Of a stretch of DNA of 16,625 nt, positions 6,855 to 14,970 are shown piece after piece (within the stretch, counting starts at the first letter, position 1; each line of letters opens with the position of its first letter). Made by a program: the position numbers and the translations under genes. This DNA comes from Sphingomonas bacterium. Its GTDB lineage: Bacteria > Pseudomonadota > Alphaproteobacteria > Sphingomonadales > Sphingomonadaceae. The notes beneath the pieces were generated by a model, which made no database searches, had not been told where the DNA came from, and worked only from the letters and a program-made list of their open reading frames with translations. The stretch is taken from NCBI GenBank assembly GCA_026785645.1, contig JAJAZM010000183.1:1-16625 (forward strand), given 5' to 3'.

Positions 6855-8231
6855 TTAGGGCTCCCCGCCGATCGTCGTCAGTGGTTTGCCGACCGTCGTG
6901 TCCATCCCGCCCGCGAGCACGCCCGGCCGATCCCAGCCATAGCGATCCTCAAACGACGCCATGCCGGTCGGGCCCGGCACCATCGTCAGATAGGTAACGA
7001 ACACCGGAACCCCGCGGGGCAGCGCGATATGCTGTTCCGGATCGGTTCCCGAGGCCGCCACATCGCGCCCGAACAGCCAGCTGGCGAGGCGACGATAATC
7101 TTCCACGCGGATACAGCCATTGCTCTTGGCGCGGTTGGCCAATGCGAAATATTCCCGGGTTGGCGTATCGTGGAGATAGATGCCCTCACGATTGGGAAAG
7201 GGAAATTTCATCCTGCCCATCGAGTTTTGACCACCCGGCTTTTGACGAAGGATCACCTTGGCGGTTCCGGCGACCACCGCTTTCCAGTCAACCGACGAAG
7301 CGGGCAGAATTTGGGGATGCTCGCTGAAATCGGAAATCACCTCATACCCGCGCGACTTGAGATACGCTTCGCCCTGCTTGACCACGGCCGGAGCAGCAGT
7401 CTTGCGGATCAAATGCTCGGGCACATGCCAATAAGGATTGGCAATCGCATAATGCATGGTGCTGGCGATGATCGGGGTCGGAAGGCCAAATTCTTCCTTC
7501 TTGCCGACGACGACCTTCATCGAGCCGACATCTTGCCCATTTTCGAACATGTGCAGCCGCTGTTCGGCGGTGTTGACCATGATATATTTGCCGGTGCCTG
7601 GGATGATCCGCGAGCGCTCGAGGTTGAGTAGCACCTTGTCCGATGCGCGACCGCCATTGGCGCTCGCCTCGGCCAGTGCGACGTCGCGCAGGCGGGCGTA
7701 AATCGAGTTGACCGACGCGACCGACTGCACATGGTCGGCGAGCGATGGTGCTGCTTCGGCAAGCGCCAGCGTGCGGTCGGGATGCGGCGCGGTCTGCGCG
7801 AGCGCGGGGTCGCCATAAATGACATTGGTCGACGGGCGCTTGATCGCCTGGACATAATCAGCCCAGGCAGCGGACATGGCGAGCTCGGCCGCCTTGACCT
7901 GCATCGGATCGTTGCTGGTGCGCGCGCGCTGGACTGCGGCTTCCACGCTGGCGGCGGCGGCCGGGCCGTTGCTCATGCCATCGATCGGGGCGCGGCGGAG
8001 AATCGTCAGCAACTGGCCGATCGCAGCATCGCCGCCCTTGGCGCCGAACCAGATCGCCGGATATTGGCGACGCTCGTAATAATAACGGACATTGACCCCG
8101 TTGGCCGACGCCGGAAGCGCAACTTGCGGCGCGGGAGCTGCGACCGGCGCGGGTCGTTTCTTGGCCTCGGCGGGGGCCGATGCAATCAGCGTGGCGGCTA
8201 CAGCCGAAAGTAAAGTAGCACGAGCGCGCAT
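6855..8231 (-). CDS. YcbB/LdtD-type L,D-transpeptidase
   Basis: This encodes 458 residues. The start is ATG at 8231, with AGGGG six bases upstream; a GTG codon directly before it is less well spaced. A signal peptide (about residues 1-23, ending SAPAEA) and an Ala/Pro linker lead into the YcbB scaffold region (YYERRQYPAIWF). Next comes the catalytic domain with YIMVNTAEQRLHMFENG, VVVGKKEEFGLPTP and NPYWHVPEHL. The active site is HDTPTREYFALA...SNGCIRVED with H354 and C373. The usual S-H-G-C motif is S-N-G-C here. I see no separate peptidoglycan-binding domain between scaffold and catalytic part, which some YcbB proteins have. These periplasmic enzymes make 3-3 peptidoglycan crosslinks or attach proteins to peptidoglycan, and are targets of carbapenems. 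The gene diverges from the barrel-protein gene across 235 bases. Confidence 0.95.
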   Translation of the reverse strand: MRARATLLSAVAATLIASAPAEAKKRPAPVAAPAPQVALPASANGVNVRYYYERRQYPAIWFGAKGGDAAIGQLLTILRRAPIDGMSNGPAAAASVEAAVQRARTSNDPMQVKAAELAMSAAWADYVQAIKRPSTNVIYGDPALAQTAPHPDRTLALAEAAPSLADHVQSVASVNSIYARLRDVALAEASANGGRASDKVLLNLERSRIIPGTGKYIMVNTAEQRLHMFENGQDVGSMKVVVGKKEEFGLPTPIIASTMHYAIANPYWHVPEHLIRKTAAPAVVKQGEAYLKSRGYEVISDFSEHPQILPASSVDWKAVVAGTAKVILRQKPGGQNSMGRMKFPFPNREGIYLHDTPTREYFALANRAKSNGCIRVEDYRRLASWLFGRDVAASGTDPEQHIALPRGVPVFVTYLTMVPGPTGMASFEDRYGWDRPGVLAGGMDTTVGKPLTTIGGEP

Positions 8232-8355
8232 CACATTCCCCTAAGGCCGGCGGTGTAACTGGAAGCGTTGATAATGCCGGAATCTGCCATGCGCTTCAAT
8301 CCCTTGTCGTCGAACTCGTTCCCTCGCCCGAACCAGGAAAGGGATGGCTAGGGCG

Positions 8356-8373
8356 TGTGACATGAATGCCACA
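8356..8373. promoter_or_regulatory. Candidate operator dyad between L,D-transpeptidase and barrel genes
   Basis: TGTGACATGAATGCCACA is an 18-base imperfect palindrome: the half-sites TGTGACAT and TGTGGCAT (reverse strand) agree at 7 of 8. The outer bases resemble a CRP/FNR-type site, but the half-site spacing is two bases too long for the E. coli consensus TGTGA-N6-TCACA. It lies 94 bases before the barrel gene start and 125 bases before the transpeptidase start, so it could control either. No confident promoter hexamers were found around it. Confidence 0.35.
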
Positions 8374-8466
8374 GGAACGGGTTTAATCCCCAATCGATGA
8401 AACTTTGCTGCAGGTGCGGGGGTTACACGGCTGCCTCCCGCAAGCGGAGAGCAATAAGGAGCTCAA

Positions 8467-9459
8467 ATGCGTAAATATTTAATGGTCGCAACCGCGGCCG
8501 CCGCAGTCATTGCGACGCCTGCCATGGCTCGCGATGGTTCGGTGTATGTCGGAATCGAAGGCGGCGTCCTGTTCCCCAAGGACAATGATGCCGACGTCTT
8601 TGCCGACTTCACCACCACGCAGACCCCGAGTGCGCCGGCCGCAGCCGTGCCGCTCGACACCAATTTCGAAAACATGTTCGGTGTTGATTACAAGCGCGGA
8701 ATCGATGTCGATGCGATCATCGGCTATGATTTCGGAATGTTTCGTCTTGAAGGCGAGATCGGGTACAAGCGTTCGAAGGTCGACAATTTCGAAATCGACG
8801 ACAGCGACATTGCCGCACTCAACGCAACGCTCAACCGCCCGTCGGGCGCGGGCGATCCGGGCACACCTGGCCTGGCCGCTCTGTCGGCCGATGATTTCGA
8901 CCTAAATGGCCGAATCAAGGTCTGGTCGGCGATGGTCAACGGCCTGGTCGACTTCGGCAACGAAGACGGTCTGTCGTTTTACGTCGGCGGCGGCTTCGGT
9001 CGTGCCAAGGCCAAGGCATTTGGCGACAGCGACAGCGCCTGGGCTTACCAGGGCATCGTCGGTGCGCGTTATGCAGTCAGCCGCAACATCGATCTCGGCC
9101 TGAAGTATCGCTACTTCCAGACCGGCAAGCTGAACTTCTCGGAAGATCCGATTGCGATCGGTGGCAATCCGAATACGGTCCTGGTCGGCCAGAGCACGGT
9201 GGTCCAGACCACCAACGCGGTGCTGTTCCCCGACTTCGAACAGAAGTTCCGCTCGCACAGCCTGCTGGCGAGCCTGATCTTCAACTTCGGTGGCGAAGAG
9301 GCCCTTCCGCCTCCCCCGCCGCCGCCCCCGCCTCCGCCGCCTCCGCCGCCGCCCCCGGCGACGCAGACCTGCGCTGACGGTTCGGTGATCCTGGCGTCGG
9401 ACATGTGCCCGCCGCCGCCGCCCCCGCCGCCGCCGATGGCGGAACCAGAGCGCGGTTAA
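8467..9459 (+). CDS. Outer-membrane beta-barrel protein with proline-rich C-terminal tail
   Basis: This encodes 330 residues. AAGGA at 8456-8460 is a good ribosome site for ATG 8467. The signal peptide ends TPAMA at residue 21, and the mature protein begins RDGSVYVGIEGG. Residues 22-276 alternate polar and hydrophobic residues in beta-strand fashion (YVGIEGGVLFP, IDVDAIIGYDFGMFRLEGEIGYKR, WSAMVNGLVDFG, LSFYVGGGFGRA, IDLGLKYRYFQTG), and the barrel ends SLLASLIFNFGG. This is an 8-strand-like barrel of the OmpA-N/Omp25 type. A tail follows: 17 prolines (281-297), a loop with C302 and C314, nine prolines and MAEPERG. No OmpA peptidoglycan-binding domain is present. The tail is nearly identical to the gene ending at base 120. 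It could span the periplasm or interact with the wall; this is inference. It has its own terminator. Confidence 0.9.
   Translation: MRKYLMVATAAAAVIATPAMARDGSVYVGIEGGVLFPKDNDADVFADFTTTQTPSAPAAAVPLDTNFENMFGVDYKRGIDVDAIIGYDFGMFRLEGEIGYKRSKVDNFEIDDSDIAALNATLNRPSGAGDPGTPGLAALSADDFDLNGRIKVWSAMVNGLVDFGNEDGLSFYVGGGFGRAKAKAFGDSDSAWAYQGIVGARYAVSRNIDLGLKYRYFQTGKLNFSEDPIAIGGNPNTVLVGQSTVVQTTNAVLFPDFEQKFRSHSLLASLIFNFGGEEALPPPPPPPPPPPPPPPPPATQTCADGSVILASDMCPPPPPPPPPMAEPERG
9340..9459 (+). repeat. Second copy of the proline/cysteine tail segment (first copy 1-120)
   Basis: By hand alignment without gaps, 9340-9459 matches 1-120 at about 102 of 120 bases and 35 of 39 residues, including the stop codon. The best stretch covers the two-cysteine loop; the flanking proline codons are CCG-rich and naturally similar. 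The two copies are in the same orientation, 9.3 kb apart. Confidence 0.85.
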
Positions 9460-9479
9460 GCTCTGATCGACGACAAATG

Positions 9480-9516
9480 AATGGCCGGCCATCGCAAGAT
9501 GGTCGGCCATTTTTTC
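9480..9516 (+). terminator. Rho-independent terminator of the barrel-protein gene
   Basis: The arms at 9480-9492 and 9499-9511 pair over about 13 bp with one G-T wobble around a six-base loop (CGCAAG). The T-run at 9510-9515 follows. It starts 21 bases after the stop codon. Confidence 0.88.
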
Positions 9517-9541
9517 ATGCGATGATCGTCGCGGCTCGCAA

Positions 9542-9578
9542 ATGAGGGCGCCGGAGGGGGAACTTCCAGCGCCCTCAT
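9542..9578 (-). terminator. Candidate dnaB terminator hairpin
   Basis: ATGAGGGCGC at 9542-9551 is the perfect reverse complement of GCGCCCTCAT at 9569-9578, with a 17-base loop. On the minus strand it lies about 40 bases beyond the dnaB stop, and only a short T-stretch (TTT) follows. It is a strong hairpin but a weak canonical terminator. Confidence 0.5.
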
Positions 9579-9618
9579 CCGCCCCCTCGCCCACCCGCTA
9601 ACAGCGGGCCGGCGCGCC

Positions 9619-11133
<1,515 letters not shown>

Positions 11134-11167
11134 TCGGAGACCCTACAGCAAAAACCGCGGTTGCGAG

Positions 11168-11193
11168 CATCCGCCCGAAATTTTCGGTGGATG
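11168..11193. promoter_or_regulatory. Imperfect dyad in the dnaB-dcd gap
   Basis: CATCCGCCCGAAA at 11168-11180 and TTTTCGGTGGATG at 11181-11193 form an imperfect inverted repeat centred on an AT-rich core, with one mismatch and a one-base offset. It lies between the divergent starts of dnaB and dcd and next to the DnaA box. It could be an operator or a cruciform; no regulator can be named. Confidence 0.35.
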
Positions 11194-11197
11194 TGGC

Positions 11198-11206
11198 TGT
11201 GGATAA
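11198..11206 (-). promoter_or_regulatory. DnaA box between dnaB and dcd
   Basis: TGTGGATAA on the plus strand is TTATCCACA on the minus strand, the exact high-affinity DnaA-box consensus. It lies 65 bases upstream of the dnaB start and 47 upstream of dcd. Only one perfect copy is visible, so this is a regulatory-type site rather than an origin. A 9-mer can occur by chance, but the position in front of a replication gene raises the likelihood. Confidence 0.6.
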
Positions 11207-11252
11207 GCATCGGCATTGCGCCCCGCCCGTCGCACCAGCTAGCGAGTGAGCC

Positions 11253-11807
11253 ATGAGCATTCTTTCCGATCGCTGGATTCGGCAGCAAGCCCTTGACCAG
11301 CAAATGATCGATCCGTTCGTCGAGGCCCAGCGCCGCGACGGGTGCATCAGTTATGGACTGTCATCCTATGGCTATGATGCGCGAGTGGCGGACGAATTCA
11401 AGATTTTCACCAACGTCGATTCGGCGATCGTCGATCCCAAGAATTTCGACTCCAACAGCTTCGTCGATCGCAAGACCGACTGCTGCATCATTCCGCCCAA
11501 CAGTTTCGCGCTGGCGCGGACGGTCGAATATTTCCGGGTGCCCGAGGATGTGCTGGTGATTTGCCTCGGCAAATCGACCTATGCGCGATGCGGGATCATC
11601 GTCAACGTCACCCCGCTCGAGCCCGGCTGGGAGGGGCATGTCACGCTCGAGTTCAGCAATACCACCCCGCTTCCGGCCAAGATCTACGCCAATGAAGGCG
11701 CATGCCAATTCCTCTTCCTCAAGGGCAATGAGCGGTGCGAGACGAGCTATAAGGACCGTGCCGGCAAATATATGGGGCAGCGCGGAGTGACGTTGCCCAA
11801 GCTGTGA
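11253..11807 (+). CDS. dcd: dCTP deaminase
   Basis: This encodes 184 residues, close to the usual family length. It deaminates dCTP to dUTP in the cytoplasm, feeding dUTPase and thymidylate synthesis. Visible landmarks are SYGLSSYGYDARV near residues 33-45, LGKSTYARCGIIVNVTPLEPGWEGH at 105-129, and TLEFSN with E133, which matches the catalytic glutamate (E138 in E. coli). No dUTPase-type fusion is present, so it is the single-function form. The ribosome site is weak (GAGTGAG just before the ATG). The gene diverges from dnaB. Its TGA stop overlaps the GTG start of kynU in GTGA, so the two are probably co-transcribed and coupled. Confidence 0.97.
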   Translation: MSILSDRWIRQQALDQQMIDPFVEAQRRDGCISYGLSSYGYDARVADEFKIFTNVDSAIVDPKNFDSNSFVDRKTDCCIIPPNSFALARTVEYFRVPEDVLVICLGKSTYARCGIIVNVTPLEPGWEGHVTLEFSNTTPLPAKIYANEGACQFLFLKGNERCETSYKDRAGKYMGQRGVTLPKL

Positions 11808-13027
11808 CTCGCCACGACGCCCAGGCGCTTGATGCCACCGATCCGCTGGCGGCAATGCGCGAACGCTTCGCATTGCCTGAAGGCGTAATCTATCTCGACG
11901 GCAATTCGCTTGGTGCCTTGCCCCGGGCGACCGGCAAGGCGGTGGCCGACGTGGTCGATCGGCAATGGGGCGAAGATCTGATCACCAGCTGGAACAAGCA
12001 TGGCTGGATCGACGCGCCGGCGACCGTCGCCGCCAAACTCGCGCGCCTGATTGGGGCGGCGGCGGACGAAGTCTTGGTGTGCGATTCGACTTCGATCAAC
12101 CTGTTCAAATTGCTCGCCGCGGCCCTCGCCGCCTCGCCCGGGCGGACGGTGATCCTGTCCGAGCGCGGCAATTTCCCGACCGATCTGTACATCGCCGAGG
12201 GAGTAACGCGGATGCTTCCCGGGGTCGAGGTTCGAGCCGTCGACCGGGCCGAGATTGCAGCCTCGCTCGACGACCAGGTCGCGGTGCTGATGCTGACCCA
12301 TGTCGATTACCGGAGCGGGGAGCGGCACAACATGGCCGCGCTGTCCGCCGCCGCGCGCGCTGCGGGCGCGCTCAGCCTGTGGGATTTGTCGCACAGCGCC
12401 GGAGCGCTCGACCTTTCGCTCAGCGCGAGCGGGGCCGATCTGGCGGTTGGCTGCGGCTATAAATATCTAAACGGCGGGCCCGGCGCGCCCGCCTTCCTCT
12501 ATGTCGCCGCACAGCTTCAGGACCGGCTTCAATCGCCACTGACCGGATGGATGGGGCATGATGCTCCATTCGCATTCGATGGCGATTATCGCCCCGCGCC
12601 GGGGATTGCGCGGTTCCTGGCGGGGACCCCGCCGATCATTGCCGTCATCGCACTCGCCGCCGGCCTGTCCAGCTTCGACGGCGTAACGATGCGCGAGATC
12701 GAAGCGAAAGCGGCCTCGCTGACCGATTTTTTCATTACCTGCGTCGAAGCGCGCTGCCCGTCGGTCGTACTCGTCTCGCCTCGCGACGCAAAGGAGCGCG
12801 GGAGCCATATCAGCTTCCGCCATCCGCAAGCCTATGCGGTGATGCAAGCGCTGATCGAGCGCAAGGTGATCGGCGACGTGCGCATGCCCAATTTGATCCG
12901 CTTCGGCTTCGCCCCGCTGTACAATCGCCACGAGGATGCCTTCCGCGCGGCCACTGTGCTGGGCGAGATCCTCGACGGCAATCTGTGGAACGATCCGCGC
13001 TACCGCCAGCAGTCGAAGGTCATCTGA
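11804..13027 (+). CDS. kynU: Kynureninase
   Basis: This encodes 407 residues from a GTG start that overlaps the dcd stop by 4 bases; no ribosome site is evident, so translation probably depends on coupling. It is a PLP enzyme of fold type I that cleaves L-kynurenine to anthranilate and alanine (or the 3-hydroxy form to 3-hydroxyanthranilate). Landmarks are YLDGNSLGALP at 30-40, DSTSINLFK at 94-102, ERGNFPTDLYI at 120-130, WDLSHSAGA at 193-201 and GCGYKYLNGGPGAPAF with the PLP lysine K220. NRHEDAFRA near the C-terminus is also typical. No other kynurenine-pathway gene (kynA, kynB) is in the window, so the source of the substrate must be encoded elsewhere. The 116 bases that follow hold no gene and no clear terminator. 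Confidence 0.96.
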   Translation: MTRHDAQALDATDPLAAMRERFALPEGVIYLDGNSLGALPRATGKAVADVVDRQWGEDLITSWNKHGWIDAPATVAAKLARLIGAAADEVLVCDSTSINLFKLLAAALAASPGRTVILSERGNFPTDLYIAEGVTRMLPGVEVRAVDRAEIAASLDDQVAVLMLTHVDYRSGERHNMAALSAAARAAGALSLWDLSHSAGALDLSLSASGADLAVGCGYKYLNGGPGAPAFLYVAAQLQDRLQSPLTGWMGHDAPFAFDGDYRPAPGIARFLAGTPPIIAVIALAAGLSSFDGVTMREIEAKAASLTDFFITCVEARCPSVVLVSPRDAKERGSHISFRHPQAYAVMQALIERKVIGDVRMPNLIRFGFAPLYNRHEDAFRAATVLGEILDGNLWNDPRYRQQSKVI

Positions 13028-13143
13028 CCAAGGCTCAGTCGCTCTGATCGTCGAGCTCGGCGCCCGGGCCATTCTTCTGCAGCGAATTCGATCGCGCTCT
13101 TCGCCGAGGCTAGGCGGGCGCCAAGCGAGAATCGATTGCCTGA

Positions 13144-13734
13144 TCAGCGTTGCGTGGGATCGCCCGCCAATTGCCCGCTGCCCTCGCGGATAAGATCGTA
13201 CCAGTCGGCCAGTGCGCCGGCGAACCCGGTCACCAATTTGGCCAGCATCTCGTCGTTGACTGTCCCGTCGGCGGCCAATTTCTCGTCATCAAGCAGGCCC
13301 CAATAGGCTTCGGGCTGCTGCATTACCGGCATGTCGAGGAACACGCAGCTCTGGCGCAGATGGTGGTTCGATCCGAATCCGCCGGTCATCCCGGGCGAGC
13401 CTGAAAACACCGCCGCGGGCTTTTTCGTGAAGATGCTCTGGCCGTAAGGCCGCGATCCGACATCAAGCGCGTTCTTGAGCGCGCCGGTCATCGAGCGATT
13501 ATATTCGGGACTGCCGAACAAGATCCCGTCAACCAGGCGGACCGAATCGCGAAACGCGGTCCACGCCGGCGTGTCGCTGCCATCCAAATCCGGATCGTAG
13601 AGCGGCAGGTCGAGGCTGGGGGTGATGAATGCGAGTCGATCGTTCGATGCTGCGATGATCGCGAGGCCGAGGCGACCGTGAAAACTGTCCTTGCGAAGCG
13701 AGCCGTTGAGGAAGGCGATCCTGTGTCTGGTCAT
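13144..13734 (-). CDS. NADPH-dependent FMN reductase-like flavoprotein
   Basis: This encodes 196 residues with a flavodoxin-like fold. GSLRKDSFHGRL at 11-22 is the FMN-phosphate loop, and FGSPEYNRSMTGALKNALDV at 73-92 is the second FMN-binding segment typical of the NADPH-dependent FMN reductase / ChrR-like quinone reductase family. FSGSPGMTGGFGSNHHLRQS carries a third glycine-rich loop. It probably reduces FMN or quinones with NAD(P)H in the cytoplasm; the physiological substrate cannot be told. The start lies 6 bases after the stop of the upstream glycosyltransferase gene with no strong ribosome site, which suggests coupling. It is the last gene of the rnr operon. Confidence 0.88.
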   Translation of the reverse strand: MTRHRIAFLNGSLRKDSFHGRLGLAIIAASNDRLAFITPSLDLPLYDPDLDGSDTPAWTAFRDSVRLVDGILFGSPEYNRSMTGALKNALDVGSRPYGQSIFTKKPAAVFSGSPGMTGGFGSNHHLRQSCVFLDMPVMQQPEAYWGLLDDEKLAADGTVNDEMLAKLVTGFAGALADWYDLIREGSGQLAGDPTQR

Positions 13735-13740
13735 GGTGGA

Positions 13741-14970
13741 TCAATCGCTGGCGACGCGGTCCGTTCCGCGAAAGGCGGCAACGGCCAAGAGGAGCAAGAT
13801 CGGGGTCATGAAGTAGCGGTGGCGGGCGGCGAATTCGAACCATATGCCGAACACCAGCACCTGAAGCCACAGTGCGAGCATCATGTGGAACAGGACAGTG
13901 CGGCGGGCCTTGACCGCGCCCGCGATAGCGGCGGCGAGGAGCAGGAAGGTCGCCAACTGCGGGATCCACATAAGACGCAGGATCAAGGACTTATGGGCGA
14001 TTGGTTGCATCACGAGCAACTGACCGAGGGGATGCTCGCTGGTGGCGAAGGCGAGCGGAATCTTGGCGAGGCAATGGGTGACATAGCGACCCGGATCGGC
14101 GACGATTATCCGCCACGCTTCCGCGCCCAACGCCGCCGCCGCGCGAAGCTCGCCGCCGACGAGCAGCGCGTCGGGCGGGCGGACCCAAGAGCCATGCCCA
14201 AGGGGGGTGGCACCGATCCATAGCCCAAGCGGCCCGGCAGTGGTGAACAGGATGAAGCGATCAAACAGCAAATAATTGCGGACCCACCACGGCAGCATCA
14301 CCAGCGCGGTGACCGCGGCGGCCATCGCCATCCGCCGCGCCCAGCTGCGCCAGTCGGGAAATCTGGGACGCAGCGCGAGACCGAGTAGCGGCGCGACCGC
14401 GGCGAGCGCGGGCTGGACGAGGACCAACGCGCCGGTGGCGAGGCCAAAGCCGATCGTGCCCTTGGTCGAGCCGCGCGCCGAGCCGAACAAGGCAAGGATC
14501 GCGGCGAGCATCAGCAAGGCGACCAGCCCCTCCTTGTAAGCCAAAGGCGACAGGAAGATGTTGGTCGGCCAGGCGAAGTAGATGAACCCCGCCAAGCGTC
14601 CGAGCGTCGCGTCGCCCGCTTGCTTGCCGATGCGTGCAATGAGCAGCGACGCGGCGGCGTCGATCGCGGTGTTGAACATTACGTAGGTCGCGGCACCCAA
14701 CGGGAGGATCATGCCGACCCCGGCGAGCAGCAACGGATAGCCTGGTGGGTAGAATGCGCGCAGGTTCGGAAGCTCGAGGATCTCGTCGCTGACCAGCCCG
14801 CGCCCGGCGAGCAGATTGCGGGCGAGCGATTGATAGACGAACGGGTCGCCGAGCGGCACGCGGTCCCCGGCCAGCCACAAAGCGAAAGCACGACCGGCAA
14901 GCGAGCCGCCGACGAGCAGGATGGCCCACCACGCCGCGCCGATTTTGTGGTCCGCCCCCCCCGCCAGCAT
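13741..14970 (-). CDS. Polytopic membrane glycosyltransferase, GT-C/ArnT-PMT-like
   Basis: This encodes 409 residues, with about ten hydrophobic helices (for example near 13-34, 74-90 and 145-165, and LPWWVRNYLLF midway). GDPFVYQSLARNLLAGRGLV at 41-60, just after the first helix, resembles the first-loop acidic motif of GT-C enzymes, with D42 as the candidate catalytic residue; YPPGYPLLLAGVG follows. Such enzymes use polyprenyl-phosphate sugars to glycosylate lipids, glycans or proteins at the inner membrane. Donor and acceptor are unknown. The protein is shorter than ArnT and lacks a long periplasmic C-terminal domain. Its start overlaps the rnr stop by one base (TGATG), and the ribosome site is weak, so it is coupled to rnr. 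Confidence 0.8.
   Translation of the reverse strand: MLAGGADHKIGAAWWAILLVGGSLAGRAFALWLAGDRVPLGDPFVYQSLARNLLAGRGLVSDEILELPNLRAFYPPGYPLLLAGVGMILPLGAATYVMFNTAIDAAASLLIARIGKQAGDATLGRLAGFIYFAWPTNIFLSPLAYKEGLVALLMLAAILALFGSARGSTKGTIGFGLATGALVLVQPALAAVAPLLGLALRPRFPDWRSWARRMAMAAAVTALVMLPWWVRNYLLFDRFILFTTAGPLGLWIGATPLGHGSWVRPPDALLVGGELRAAAALGAEAWRIIVADPGRYVTHCLAKIPLAFATSEHPLGQLLVMQPIAHKSLILRLMWIPQLATFLLLAAAIAGAVKARRTVLFHMMLALWLQVLVFGIWFEFAARHRYFMTPILLLLAVAAFRGTDRVASD

Noticed and set aside
9307..9436. CCG-rich runs that resemble a tandem repeat or CRISPR-like array
   Set aside because: They are proline codons in frame within the barrel protein, with no spacer structure.
9611..9618. GGCGCGCC palindrome next to the dnaB stop
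   Set aside because: An eight-base GC palindrome is likely by chance in this genome and has no accompanying structure.
11134..11252. Possible replication origin at the dnaB-dcd gap
   Set aside because: Only one perfect DnaA box is visible, there is no clear AT-rich unwinding region, and the gap is just 119 bases.
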